A DNA stretch of 64,000 nucleotides, taken from assembly GCA_964627455.1 (NCBI GenBank), contig CAZVKC010000018.1, forward strand, positions 1-64,000, written 5' to 3'. Each line of letters begins with the position of its first letter. The first letter of the stretch is position 1. The DNA comes from F-183 sp964627455 (lineage in GTDB: Bacteria > Acidobacteriota > Terriglobia > Bryobacterales > Bryobacteraceae). The notes beneath the pieces are model-generated. The model was given only the letters and a program-made list of their open reading frames with translations. It made no database searches and was not told where the DNA came from. The position numbers and the translations under genes are program-made. Positions 9,034 to 19,364 of the stretch are shown here, in pieces.

Positions 9034-9612
9034 TTATTCTGTCACGGCGCGGCGGTCTTCCGGTTCCGGCGGGAACTCGACGCGATCATAGAGTTCGCGC
9101 AACGGCAGTTGGACTTCGATCGACTCGAATTCGGCGACAGAGTCAAGTCCACGAAACGTCCGCAGGACCCACCGGTCTCCATCTCTCGTGAAGACCTCGA
9201 CCATCGGCTGGAACTGTGAGATCAGCACGTATTGCCGGAGTTCCGGGATCGTCTGATACGAGTGGAACTTCACGCCGCGATCGTATTTCTCTGTAGATTC
9301 GGACAGGATTTCAAATACGACCGTCGGATTCTCCACAACGTCGCTGCGTCCCCCACGAAAACGGGGAGGGCCGCAAATCACAGCGCCATCCGGATAGAGA
9401 AAGTTCGCTACGGTCGGCATCCAGACGCGTAGTTCGCTTGGCATCGCTTCTCACTCACGGCCCTTCAGCCGGGTGCTGAGTTCTCGCGCCATGTTGATAT
9501 TGATCCGATGGTGCGTGTACGATCCCCCTGCCATCGCCCAGACATACCCGTTCCAATACTCGCTCTTGAAGGCGGCTTTCTCCTCCTGTTCAAGATACTG
9601 TTCAGGGTTCAT
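9034..9612 (-). pseudogene. Uma2-family endonuclease-like gene with in-frame TGA
   Basis: Reading from ATG 9612, placed directly after the patatin stop (TAG then ATG), gives MNPEQYLEQEEKAAFKSEYW, TYTHHR-like SYTHHRIN and LSTRLKGRE, then TGA at 9453-9451, then EAMPSELRVWMP and the rest of a Uma2 (PF05685) fold with VFEILSESTEKYDRGVK and Y.....LRQYVLI. The full frame is 192 codons, the normal family length. In relatives I recall, a Cys occupies the stop position (GRxC), so TGC to TGA is the simplest lesion. A shorter 136-residue product could start at ATG 9444 but would lack the N-terminal third. Uma2 proteins have a PD-(D/E)XK nuclease fold and unclear function. Confidence 0.82.
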
Positions 9613-10455
9613 CTAGCGGACCTCCACCTTCAGCCACTCCCCGATCTGCGGAAGCGCCTTTTCCACGGCGATTTCACCGGCATGAATGACGTTCGCCACG
9701 TTGTCGAAACTATCCCACCCGCAATCGCGGACCTCCGGAACAATCACCAGATCCGAGTGCCGCCGCCACTCTGGCTCCAACCGCGCCGACATCACCTGAA
9801 AACAGCGATTCACGATCTGCACCAGGTTCAGCGGATCCACGGTCTCATCCTCGCCCGGCAGATACACACTCAGTACGTGCGTCGCGCCCATCTCCTGCAG
9901 CGGCCTGGCCGGAACCTCCATTGCCACCATCCCGTCCACCAGCACGCGCCCCTGATACTCGACCGGCTTGAAAAGCCCCGGGTACGAGCAACTCGCGCGG
10001 ACCGGCGTCACCGCATCCCCAAACTTGCGAAACACAGCAGGCGTGCCGGAACTCAGGTCGCTCGCCACCACCGCCAGCGGCGTCGGCATGGCCTCGAAAC
10101 GATGCGTCCGCATCAGCTTGCGCAAGAACCCGTCCATCCGCTCGCTATCCAGAACACCCTTGAAGTCGAGCGTCCACCGGACCACATCGCGGAACTTCAT
10201 CATCCGCGCCGCGTCCTCGATCTCATCGAGCGGCGTCCCCGAAGCATACGCGGCCGCGACCACGGAACCCGCGCTCACGCCGGCAAGCGAATGAATCGGC
10301 ACGTTGTATCTCGCCAGCGCGCGCAACACACCGATATGCGCCACTCCGCGCGCGAACCCGCCCCCCAGCGCCACGCCGATGCGTACACTCGCCCCCTGCT
10401 GTCCCATACGGTGCAGCGAGCGGCCCAATGAGTGGAGTGCGTCCTTCCACAACAT
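9613..10455 (-). CDS. Patatin-like phospholipase / esterase
   Basis: Ser-Asp dyad lipid acyl hydrolase. Seen: glycine-rich oxyanion motif GVALGGGFARGVAH near residue 27, nucleophile elbow AGVSAGSVV near 60 (GxSxG), and the catalytic Asp in LVDGMVAMEVP near 185. Length 280 fits the RssA-like bacterial patatins. No signal peptide is apparent, so it is probably cytoplasmic. Start at ATG 10455; a later ATG before GQQGASVRIG is possible. It is the first gene of the minus-strand operon and lies only 21 bases from the divergent PIG-L gene. Confidence 0.93.
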   Translation of the reverse strand: MLWKDALHSLGRSLHRMGQQGASVRIGVALGGGFARGVAHIGVLRALARYNVPIHSLAGVSAGSVVAAAYASGTPLDEIEDAARMMKFRDVVRWTLDFKGVLDSERMDGFLRKLMRTHRFEAMPTPLAVVASDLSSGTPAVFRKFGDAVTPVRASCSYPGLFKPVEYQGRVLVDGMVAMEVPARPLQEMGATHVLSVYLPGEDETVDPLNLVQIVNRCFQVMSARLEPEWRRHSDLVIVPEVRDCGWDSFDNVANVIHAGEIAVEKALPQIGEWLKVEVR

Positions 10456-10476
10456 GTACGATTAAGAGTATCAGCC

Positions 10477-12990
10477 GTGAAGAAAATCCTCTGTCTTCTT
10501 GCCCTCTGCTCCACACTGTTCGCGCAGCGCGAACTCTCCGGTTCCGCCGAGTTAAAGCTCTCGCTCGAAAAACTGCAGGTGCTCGGCAAAGTCCTCATGA
10601 TCGCCGCGCATCCGGATGATGAAAACACCGCAGTGCTCGCCTATTTCGCACGCGGCAAAAAGGTCCGCACCGGGTATCTTTCGCTGACCCGTGGCGAAGG
10701 CGGCCAGAATCTCATCGGGTCCGAACAGAGCGACTCGCTCGGCGTGATCCGCACCCAGGAACTGCTTGCCGCCCGCCGCATCGACGGCGCCGAACAGTTC
10801 TTCTCGCGCGCCATCGACTTCGGATTCTCGAAGACCGCCGACGAAACGATCTCCAAATGGGGACGCGACAACGTGATGTCCGACATGGTGTGGGTCATCC
10901 GTAAGTTCCGCCCCGATGTCGTGATCTTCCGTTTCTCCGGCACGCCGCGCGATGGACACGGCCAGCACCAGACCTCCGCCATCATCGGCAGGATCGCAGT
11001 GGAAGCAGCCGCGGATCCCAACAAGTTCCCCGAACAGCTGAAACTCGGCGTCGAGGCCTGGAAGACCCGCCGCGCCGTATTCAATTCGTTCTCCTTCACC
11101 CGCGAACAGGAACAGGAAGCAGCCAAGCAACCCGGCCGCATCGAACTCGACACCGGCGTCTACGACCCCGTGCTCGGCCACTCCTATGGCGAAATCGCCG
11201 GAGCCAGCCGCTCCCAACATCGCAGTCAGGCCATGGGATCCCCGGAGCGCCGCGGGTCCCAGCGCAACTGGTTCTTCCTCGTTTCCGGCGAACCCGCCAC
11301 CAAGGACCTCTTCGAAGGCATCGACACCTCCTGGAACCGCGTCGGCGCCGAAGACGTCGGCGCGCTCCTGCGTGAAGCGTCGAAGAACCTCGACATCGAG
11401 AACCCCGCCAAGACGATCCCCACGCTCATCAAAGCCCGCGCCCGCATCGCGTCGATGCGCAACGAATGGGCTGCCGTGAAACTGAAGGAAATCGACGAAG
11501 CCATCGCCCTCTGCTCCGGCCTCAACGCGGAACTCACCGCGGAACGCTTCCAGGCCATCCCCGGCGGCGCGCTACGCTTGAACGCCACCGTCATCAACCG
11601 CCTCAACACCAAAGCCGCGTTTGAAAAGGTCGTCATCGAAGGCCTGCCGGAAGCCCTCAACAACAGCACGCGCCAGGACCTCGCCCCCAACACCGCGATG
11701 ACCCGCGAGTTCCCGATCATGGTCCCGCAGTCGCAGCCCTACACGGCCCGCTACTGGCTCGCCAATCAGAAAAACGGACCGCTCTACGGCGTCAAAGATC
11801 AGCAACTCATCGGCCTGCCCGACAACCCCGCGATCTTCCGCGCGAAGTTCACGCTTACGGTCGAGGGCCAGCAGATCGAACTCGAACGCCCCGTCTTCCA
11901 CCGCTACGTCGATCGCGTCTATGGCGAACTCACCCGGCCCGTCGTCATCGTGCCGCCCGTTGCCGTATCGCTGCCCGAAAGCTCCTTCATTGCCGCGGAT
12001 TCCCTGCCCCGAACCGTTGAAGTCGCGCTGCAGGCGCACGCGCCGCAACAGTCCGGCACGGTGAAGCTCACCGCCCCCGCAGGCTGGAAGATCGAGCCGG
12101 AAAGCCAGAAGTTCTCGCTCAACGACATCGGCGAGCAGCGCTCCGCCAAGTTCACCGTCACGCCGCCCGCCACCGAGTCTGTTGGCGAATTGAAGGCCGT
12201 CGCCACGGTGAACGGCGTCGACATCTCGAACGGCGTCGAAGTCATCAACTATCCGCACATCCCACCGCAGACCCTGTATCCGCAAGCCACCGCAAAGCTC
12301 GTGCGATCCAACATCAAGACGGTCGCAAAGAAGATCGGCTACGTGATGGGCGCCGGCGATGAGGTCCCAGCGGTGCTGAAGCAACTCGGCATGGAAGTCA
12401 CGCTCCTCACTGCCGACGACGTCGCCCGCGGCAACCTCTCCAAGTTCGACACCATCGTCACCGGCGTGCGCGCCTGGAACACCCGCGCGGACCTCCGCGC
12501 CAATCAGCAGCGCCTGCTCGACTTCATGACCAACGGCGGCACGGTCGTCGTCCAGTACAACGTGCAGGAAGGCGGATTCTTCGGCGGCGATCCCAAACTG
12601 CTCGACAAGATGGGACCCTACCCGATGAAGCTCAGCCGAGACCGCGTGACGGTCGAGGAAGCCCCCATCACTTATCCGGATCCGAACCATCCGCTGCTCA
12701 AAAAGCCCAACGTCATCACGGCCAAGGATTGGGACGGCTGGGTGCAGGAGCGCGGCTTGTACTTCGCCGCCGAGTGGGATTCCCACTACCAGCCGCTCTT
12801 CGAATGCAACGACCCCGGCGAACAACCCATGCGCGGCGGCACGCTCGCCACCCGCTACGGCAAAGGCGCGTACGTCTTCACCGCCTTTGCGTGGTTCCGC
12901 CAGTTGCCCGCCGGCGTACCCGGAGGCATCCGCATCTTCACCAACCTGCTGAACGCTGCCGAGGCCTATCGTGGATCCACACAGCCATAA
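10477..12990 (+). CDS. Secreted PIG-L family deacetylase, multidomain
   Basis: LmbE/PIG-L zinc-dependent N-deacetylase, probably acting on an exported or environmental amino sugar conjugate. GTG 10477 gives a good signal peptide (VKKILCLLALCSTLFAQ); the longer frame from 10432 would bury it. Zinc motif AHPDDEN near residue 44 and GHGQHQTSA near 160 supply the expected His/Asp ligands. After about residue 340 come beta-rich segments resembling a NPCBM/Ig-like module, then a C-terminal Rossmann-like domain (GYVMGAGDEVPAVLKQLG, NGGTVVVQYN) similar to a class I glutamine amidotransferase fold without a visible catalytic Cys. Total 837 residues. The microprotein and symporter genes follow with overlaps, so uptake of the released product is plausible. 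Confidence 0.9.
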   Translation: MKKILCLLALCSTLFAQRELSGSAELKLSLEKLQVLGKVLMIAAHPDDENTAVLAYFARGKKVRTGYLSLTRGEGGQNLIGSEQSDSLGVIRTQELLAARRIDGAEQFFSRAIDFGFSKTADETISKWGRDNVMSDMVWVIRKFRPDVVIFRFSGTPRDGHGQHQTSAIIGRIAVEAAADPNKFPEQLKLGVEAWKTRRAVFNSFSFTREQEQEAAKQPGRIELDTGVYDPVLGHSYGEIAGASRSQHRSQAMGSPERRGSQRNWFFLVSGEPATKDLFEGIDTSWNRVGAEDVGALLREASKNLDIENPAKTIPTLIKARARIASMRNEWAAVKLKEIDEAIALCSGLNAELTAERFQAIPGGALRLNATVINRLNTKAAFEKVVIEGLPEALNNSTRQDLAPNTAMTREFPIMVPQSQPYTARYWLANQKNGPLYGVKDQQLIGLPDNPAIFRAKFTLTVEGQQIELERPVFHRYVDRVYGELTRPVVIVPPVAVSLPESSFIAADSLPRTVEVALQAHAPQQSGTVKLTAPAGWKIEPESQKFSLNDIGEQRSAKFTVTPPATESVGELKAVATVNGVDISNGVEVINYPHIPPQTLYPQATAKLVRSNIKTVAKKIGYVMGAGDEVPAVLKQLGMEVTLLTADDVARGNLSKFDTIVTGVRAWNTRADLRANQQRLLDFMTNGGTVVVQYNVQEGGFFGGDPKLLDKMGPYPMKLSRDRVTVEEAPITYPDPNHPLLKKPNVITAKDWDGWVQERGLYFAAEWDSHYQPLFECNDPGEQPMRGGTLATRYGKGAYVFTAFAWFRQLPAGVPGGIRIFTNLLNAAEAYRGSTQP

Positions 12991-13101
12991 ACAAGAGCCG
13001 CCGCCCTTTCTCGGAACCTGGAAGCGGGTCTACGTCGCGATCGTCATCTACCTGGCGGCGGTGATCACGCTCTTCTATCTCTTCACGCGAGCCTATCAGC
13101 G

Positions 13102-13105
<4 letters not shown>
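12971..13105 (+). CDS. 44-residue single-pass membrane microprotein
   Basis: GTG 12971 opens a 44-codon frame overlapping the end of the PIG-L gene by 20 bases; its TGA overlaps the ATG of the symporter (ATGA, 13102-13105). The product starts VDPHSHKQEPPPFLGTW, then has one hydrophobic helix (VAIVIYLAAVITLFYLF, about residues 22-38) and ends TRAYQR. The sandwich of overlaps and the clean amphipathic layout (soluble Pro-rich N-terminus, helix, basic C-terminus) argue that it is real. It could be an accessory subunit of the symporter, as the unrelated longer small subunits of some SSS transporters are. No family is recognised. Confidence 0.75.
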
Positions 13106-14715
<1,610 letters not shown>

Positions 14716-14745
14716 ACATCGTCCGTCTTTTTCGCCACGCGGCGC

Positions 14746-14755
14746 GTCTATAGAC
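14746..14755. promoter_or_regulatory. Perfect palindrome GTCTATAGAC before the sigma-factor gene
   Basis: Ten-base perfect palindrome whose right end lies 14 bases before the TTG start at 14770, within the 54-base gap that could hold the operon promoter. TATAGA could be a -10 element. This is only a candidate operator or promoter core. Confidence 0.25.
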
Positions 14756-14769
14756 TTGGAGCCGAACGT

Positions 14770-15321
14770 TTGATCTTCCGCGAGGTCGAGGACCGCGACC
14801 TGATCGTCAAAGCGAAGAAGGGCAACGTGGAGAGTTACAACCTCCTCGTTTCTCGCTGGGAGAAACGTGTCTTCAATTACCTGCTCCGTCTGGTCGGCAA
14901 TCGCGAGGACGCCTTCGATCTTTCGCAGGACGTGTTCCTCAAGGCCTACCAGGCGCTCGGCAAGTTGGAAGATACGGCGAAGTTTTCCGGCTGGCTGTTC
15001 CGCATCGCGCACAACGAGGCGTACTCGCTCCTGCGCCGGAACCGCCTCGACGACGCGGAAATCACATTCGACCCGTCGACCGCGAACCTCGGCGGCGGGC
15101 GCATGTATCCGATGGAGTTGTCGCTCACGGTCGAGCGCGCCCTCGGAAAGTTGACGCCCGAACAGCGCGAAGCCGTGCTGTTGAAGGTGTTTCAGGGCTT
15201 CAAGTTCGAAGAGATGGCCGAGGTGCTCGGCATCCCGGTATCAACGGTGAAATCGCGGTTGTACACCGCGCTCGATTTATTGAAGGACGTATTGGCCCCG
15301 GTGCAGACGGCGGGGTCCTGA
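14770..15321 (+). CDS. ECF-type RNA polymerase sigma factor
   Basis: Extracytoplasmic-function sigma-70 factor. Region 2 includes FNYLLRLVGNREDAFDLSQD and a following WLFRIAHNEAYSLLRR segment that would melt the -10 region; region 4 has LTPEQREAVLLKVFQG and IPVSTVKSRLYTALDLLK, a helix-turn-helix for -35 recognition. Length 183. The start is TTG 14770, chosen because GGAG lies eight bases upstream and the N-terminus is complete from there. A putative anti-sigma gene follows after seven bases, and the type II secretion genes continue in the same direction. Confidence 0.92.
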   Translation: MIFREVEDRDLIVKAKKGNVESYNLLVSRWEKRVFNYLLRLVGNREDAFDLSQDVFLKAYQALGKLEDTAKFSGWLFRIAHNEAYSLLRRNRLDDAEITFDPSTANLGGGRMYPMELSLTVERALGKLTPEQREAVLLKVFQGFKFEEMAEVLGIPVSTVKSRLYTALDLLKDVLAPVQTAGS

Positions 15322-15328
15322 GGAACTT

Positions 15329-15922
15329 ATGGATTGCGGATCTGTGAATTTGAAGGCGTTTTCGCTCGGCGAGGCGACGGCGGCTGAAAAGCGGCAAGTG
15401 GAACTGCACGTGAAGTCCTGCGGCGCGTGCCGCGACGAACTCGCACGCCTCGAACTGACCTTTGCATCGCTCGGCGCGCTGCGGGATGAAGAGATCCCCA
15501 AGCGCATCGCGTTCGTCTCCGACAAAGTGTTCGAACCCTCCTGGTGGCAGCGGATCTGGTCGTCGGGACCGCAACTCGGCTTCGCCTCCGCAGGCATGCT
15601 CGCCGCCGCGCTGGTGTTCCATGCCGTCTATCCGTCCCACACGCCAGCGGCGCAACCCCAGATGACGGCCTCCAGCGGACAGACGGCGAACGCGACCGTT
15701 CTGACCGAAGAACAAATCCAGAAGCGCATCGACGACGCCGTACTCAAAGCCGTCGCGCAGGTCGAAGAGCGCCAGAGCAAGCGGGCCACAGAACTCCTCG
15801 CCGCTGCCGAGAAGCGCCACGAACTCGATCGCCAGGGGCTGCTCGTCGCCGTCGAAGAGCAATCCTCGATCATGCAGCGCCGCTTCAATCAACTGCTCAA
15901 GAATACGGCCGGGCTGAACTAA
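15329..15922 (+). CDS. Zinc-finger-type membrane anti-sigma factor
   Basis: Putative cognate inhibitor of the sigma factor encoded just upstream. The N-terminus carries an anti-sigma zinc-finger pattern, VELHVKSCGACRDEL (HxxxCxxC). One transmembrane helix follows at about residues 88-108 (FASAGMLAAALVFHAVY). The C-terminal half outside the membrane is rich in Glu, Lys and Ala and predicted helical (VAQVEERQSKRATELL), a likely coiled coil that may act as sensor. Length 197. Confidence 0.85.
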   Translation: MDCGSVNLKAFSLGEATAAEKRQVELHVKSCGACRDELARLELTFASLGALRDEEIPKRIAFVSDKVFEPSWWQRIWSSGPQLGFASAGMLAAALVFHAVYPSHTPAAQPQMTASSGQTANATVLTEEQIQKRIDDAVLKAVAQVEERQSKRATELLAAAEKRHELDRQGLLVAVEEQSSIMQRRFNQLLKNTAGLN

Positions 15923-15934
15923 CACGCGCCAATC

Positions 15935-16435
15935 ATGTTCCGGACCCTGATCCTATTCGCCGCCGTCACTCTCGCCGCCGCCACACCCGGCGAGAAAAAG
16001 CCCTCGCGCCCCGTGCTGCGCGAAGCTGAAACACGCTTCGACATGATGATCCAGAAGCAGTGGGCCGAGGACCCCTACGTCCTGCTCGGCAACACCCGCG
16101 CCATCTACGTCGAAGGCTTCGGCGTCATCATGACCGCTGAAATCAACCTCGTCACCGGCCCCACGGTCAGCCCCTTCAACCCGACGATCGCGAAAGAAGC
16201 TATCGCCCGCCATCACGAGCGCAAATTGCAGCGTCTGCCGCAGCTGAAGGAACTCGTCAAAGCCGGATCCGAAGCCGCCCGCACCTGGTTTCCCGATCTC
16301 GCCGACAACGACAACCTCATCATCGGCGTGACGCTCCTCAAGTACGCCTGGGAAGACGGAACCGGACTGCCCTCGCAGGTCATCGCCGTCACACAAAAGA
16401 AGAAGAACGCAGCCGTCAAGCTGCAGGAGAATTGA
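15935..16435 (+). CDS. Small exported protein of unknown function
   Basis: Not a family I recognise. The first 17 residues (MFRTLILFAAVTLAAAT) form a signal peptide, giving a mature protein of about 149 residues. It has one aromatic/charged segment (RFDMMIQKQWAEDPYVLLG) and YVEGFGVIMTAEINLV, then a helical region and a short strand-rich end. Its stop overlaps the gspE start by one base (TGATG), so it is produced with the secretion system and could be a periplasmic accessory or regulator ligand for the anti-sigma factor. Confidence 0.8.
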   Translation: MFRTLILFAAVTLAAATPGEKKPSRPVLREAETRFDMMIQKQWAEDPYVLLGNTRAIYVEGFGVIMTAEINLVTGPTVSPFNPTIAKEAIARHHERKLQRLPQLKELVKAGSEAARTWFPDLADNDNLIIGVTLLKYAWEDGTGLPSQVIAVTQKKKNAAVKLQEN

Positions 16436-18078
16436 TGCGCCTCGGCGAAATTCTGATTTCGCGCAAGCTCGCCACGCAGGAAGACATCGATCGCGCGCTC
16501 GAACTGCAGCGCGACCGTGGCGACAAAATCGGCAAGATCCTCGTGGACCTCGGCTTCGTCGCCATGCGCGACGTCATGTCCGCGCTCTCCGACCAACTCG
16601 GCATCCCCGTCGTCACGATCGATGGTCCGCCGGCCTCATCGCCGGAAATCGAAACGCTGTCGCCGCGATTCCTGCGCCAGTTCCGCTGCCTCCCCTACGC
16701 GATGCAGGATCACACCCTGCGCCTCGCCATGGCGGATCCGCTCGATTTCGAAACCATCTCCGCGGTCCGCAACTGCACGGGACTGCGCGTCGAACCCGTC
16801 CTCGCCACCGAAGGCGAGATCCTCGAGTCGATCGAAAAGCATTACGGGCAAGCGGGCCAGCGCGGCGACCAGGTCGACTTCCAGGGCGGCGCCGCCGAAG
16901 GCAATGAGGACCTCGAACAACTTCGCGACATGGCGAGCGAAGCGCCGGTCATCCGCCTCGTCAACGCCATGATCGCCTCCGCCGTCGAAAAGCGAGCCAG
17001 CGACATCCACGTCGAACCGTTCGAAAAAGAGTTCCGCATCCGCTACCGCGTGGACGGCGTCCTCTACAACCAGGAACAGCCGCCCAAGGATCTCAAAGCC
17101 GCCATCATCTCGCGCATCAAGCTGATGGCGAAACTCAACATCGCCGAACGCCGCCTGCCGCAGGACGGACGCATCAAGATCAAGAGCGTCGGCCGCGAAA
17201 TCGACCTTCGCGTTTCGACCCTGCCGACTCTCTACGGCGAAAGCGTCGTGATGCGTATTCTCGACCGCTCCGCCGGCGACTTCTACGACCTGCAAAAGCT
17301 CGGCTTCAACGACGCCATGCTCAACCGCATGGAGCATTACACGCAGTTGCCGCACGGCATCTTTCTCGTCACCGGCCCCACCGGCTCCGGCAAATCGACC
17401 ACCCTCTATTCCGCGTTGAAACGCATCAACCAGAGCGACAAGAAAATCATCACCATCGAGGATCCGGTCGAATACCAGATGGACGGCATCAACCAGATCC
17501 ACGTCAATCCGACCATCGGACTCACCTTCGCCGCAGGCCTGCGCCACATCGTCCGCCAGGACCCCGACGTCATCATGGTCGGCGAAATCCGCGACCGCGA
17601 AACCGCCGACATCGCGATCCGCTCCGCGCTCACCGGCCACTTCGTGTATTCGACGCTCCACACCAACGACGCGCCCAGCGCGATCACGCGTCTCACCGAC
17701 ATGGGCGTCGAAAACTACCTCATCACGTCGTCGCTCGTGTCCGTGCTCGCCCAGCGCCTGGTTCGCAAGATCTGCGTGCATTGCAAAGAACCCGCGGGAC
17801 ATCGCGTGGCGCCGACCGGCGAAACCATGCAGGTCTTCAAAGGCCGCGGCTGCGACTCCTGTTTCGGATCCGGCTACACCGGCCGCGTCGGCATCTTCGA
17901 GCAGATGGAACTCAACGACGAAATCCGTTCGCTCATCATGAAGAACGAGGACGCCACCAAACTCACGGCCGCCGCCAAGCGCAACGGCATGAATACGCTG
18001 CGCGAAGACGGCTGGCTGAAGGTCCGCGAAGGCGTCACCACCGCCGACGAAGTGATGCGCGTAACCCAGGAGTTCTAG
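16435..18078 (+). CDS. gspE: Type II secretion ATPase GspE
   Basis: Cytoplasmic hexameric ATPase that powers pseudopilus assembly. N-terminal MshEN/T2SSE_N region (LGEILISRKLATQEDIDRAL); catalytic domain with Walker A GPTGSGKSTTLYSAL near residue 315, an Asp box around EDPVEYQMDGI, Walker B QDPDVIMVGEIRD and His box TGHFVYSTLHTNDAP. The tetracysteine zinc motif is CVHCKEP followed by GCDSC. Length 547, normal for the family. Start at ATG 16435 rather than the preceding TTG because it abuts the upstream stop. Confidence 0.96.
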   Translation: MRLGEILISRKLATQEDIDRALELQRDRGDKIGKILVDLGFVAMRDVMSALSDQLGIPVVTIDGPPASSPEIETLSPRFLRQFRCLPYAMQDHTLRLAMADPLDFETISAVRNCTGLRVEPVLATEGEILESIEKHYGQAGQRGDQVDFQGGAAEGNEDLEQLRDMASEAPVIRLVNAMIASAVEKRASDIHVEPFEKEFRIRYRVDGVLYNQEQPPKDLKAAIISRIKLMAKLNIAERRLPQDGRIKIKSVGREIDLRVSTLPTLYGESVVMRILDRSAGDFYDLQKLGFNDAMLNRMEHYTQLPHGIFLVTGPTGSGKSTTLYSALKRINQSDKKIITIEDPVEYQMDGINQIHVNPTIGLTFAAGLRHIVRQDPDVIMVGEIRDRETADIAIRSALTGHFVYSTLHTNDAPSAITRLTDMGVENYLITSSLVSVLAQRLVRKICVHCKEPAGHRVAPTGETMQVFKGRGCDSCFGSGYTGRVGIFEQMELNDEIRSLIMKNEDATKLTAAAKRNGMNTLREDGWLKVREGVTTADEVMRVTQEF

Positions 18079-18082
18079 AAGC

Positions 18083-19294
18083 GTGACGACCTTCTACTTC
18101 AAAGCAGTCGCCGCGGACGGCAAGCCCCGCACCGGAACGCTCACCGGCGAAAGCGAGAAGTCCGTCGCACGCGAACTCGCACGCCAGGGCCTGACGCCGG
18201 TGTATGTCGGCGTCGAACAGCAGTCGGGCGGCCTGTCATTCGAACTGCCGAAGTTCGCAGGCTCGAAGCGCAAGGACATCCTGTTCTTCACGCAGGAAAT
18301 CACCACGCTGCTCAACTCCGGCATCCCGCTCGACCGCGCCCTCGGCATCACCATCGAACTCACCGAAAAGAAGCAGTTCCGCGAACTCCTCGGCGACGTC
18401 CTGCGCATGATCAAAGGCGGCAAATCCTTCGCGGACTCGCTCGGCGCGCATCCCGAGTATTTCTCCGACCTCTACGTCAACATGGTCCGCGCGGGCGAAG
18501 CTTCGGGCTCGCTGAACACGGTCTTCGAGCGCCTCGCCGAATTCGAAAAGACGCGCGACGAACTGCGCGGCTACATCACGTCTTCGCTCGTCTACCCTGC
18601 ATTGCTGACCTTCGTCGGCGCGGGATCCGTCTTCATCCTGATGTACTTCGTGGTCCCGAAGTTCGCTCAGATTTTCAACGACGCGCGCATGCAGATGCCG
18701 CTGCCCACCAAGATCCTGGTCGAAACGAGCTACATCGTCCGCAGCTACGGACTCTTCGTGATCCTCGGTTTGATTGGCGCGGTCGCCGCTTTCCAGGCTT
18801 ACATCCGCACGCCCGAAGGACGCCTCTGGTGGGACACCTTCCGCCTAAAGATCCCGCTGCTCGGCGTCGCATTGCGCAAAGCCGAAACCGCGCGCTTCGC
18901 CCGCGCCATGGGGACCCTCGTCGCGAACTCAGTCCCTCTCGTCCAATCGCTCGGCATCGCCGCGAAGATCCTCAACAACAAGCGCATCTCGGGGACCCTC
19001 GACAGCGTCGCGCAAGGCGTCAAGCGCGGTGAAGGACTCGCCGCCCCCATCCGCAAAACCGGCGAATTCCCCCCGCTCGCCGCGCACCTGCTGACGGTCG
19101 GCGAGGAGACCGGCAAACTCGACGCGATGTTCCACCGCATGGCGGACATCTACGAAACCGAAACCCGCGAGGCGATCAAGCGCTTCACCGCCTTCTTCGA
19201 ACCCGCCATCATCCTGGTGATGGGCATCCTCATCGGAACGCTGATCCTCAGCATGCTCCTCGCCATCTCGAGCCTCAATGAAGTCGCAATGTAA
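18083..19294 (+). CDS. gspF: Type II secretion inner-membrane platform GspF
   Basis: Polytopic platform protein that links the GspE ATPase to the pseudopilins. Begins FYFKAVAADGKPRTGTL, then two GspF repeats (about residues 68-190 and 270-390; the first has FFTQEITTLLNSGIPLDRAL) with helices at about 165-190, 215-240 and 370-395. Length 403. GTG start at 18083, four bases after gspE stops. A short hairpin overlaps its stop and separates it from gspG. Confidence 0.95.
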   Translation: MTTFYFKAVAADGKPRTGTLTGESEKSVARELARQGLTPVYVGVEQQSGGLSFELPKFAGSKRKDILFFTQEITTLLNSGIPLDRALGITIELTEKKQFRELLGDVLRMIKGGKSFADSLGAHPEYFSDLYVNMVRAGEASGSLNTVFERLAEFEKTRDELRGYITSSLVYPALLTFVGAGSVFILMYFVVPKFAQIFNDARMQMPLPTKILVETSYIVRSYGLFVILGLIGAVAAFQAYIRTPEGRLWWDTFRLKIPLLGVALRKAETARFARAMGTLVANSVPLVQSLGIAAKILNNKRISGTLDSVAQGVKRGEGLAAPIRKTGEFPPLAAHLLTVGEETGKLDAMFHRMADIYETETREAIKRFTAFFEPAIILVMGILIGTLILSMLLAISSLNEVAM

Positions 19295-19309
19295 AGCCAC
19301 TCGGCTTTT
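19293..19309 (+). terminator. Small hairpin with T run between gspF and gspG (weak attenuator?)
   Basis: AAAGCC (19293-19298), loop ACTC, GGCTTT (19303-19308), then another T. The stem is short and AT-flanked, so termination would be partial at best. It may mark an mRNA processing or stability point upstream of the major pseudopilin, which is normally needed in excess. Confidence 0.3.
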
Positions 19310-19364
19310 CGCGCGGCAGCAGCGTCTAGTATGTTTAGCTGGAAGTATCCCGGAGTTTGACGAA

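Noticed and set aside
9451..9453. TGA as a selenocysteine codon in the Uma2-like gene
   Set aside because: No SECIS-like hairpin is evident just downstream and Uma2 proteins are not known selenoproteins; a nonsense change is simpler.
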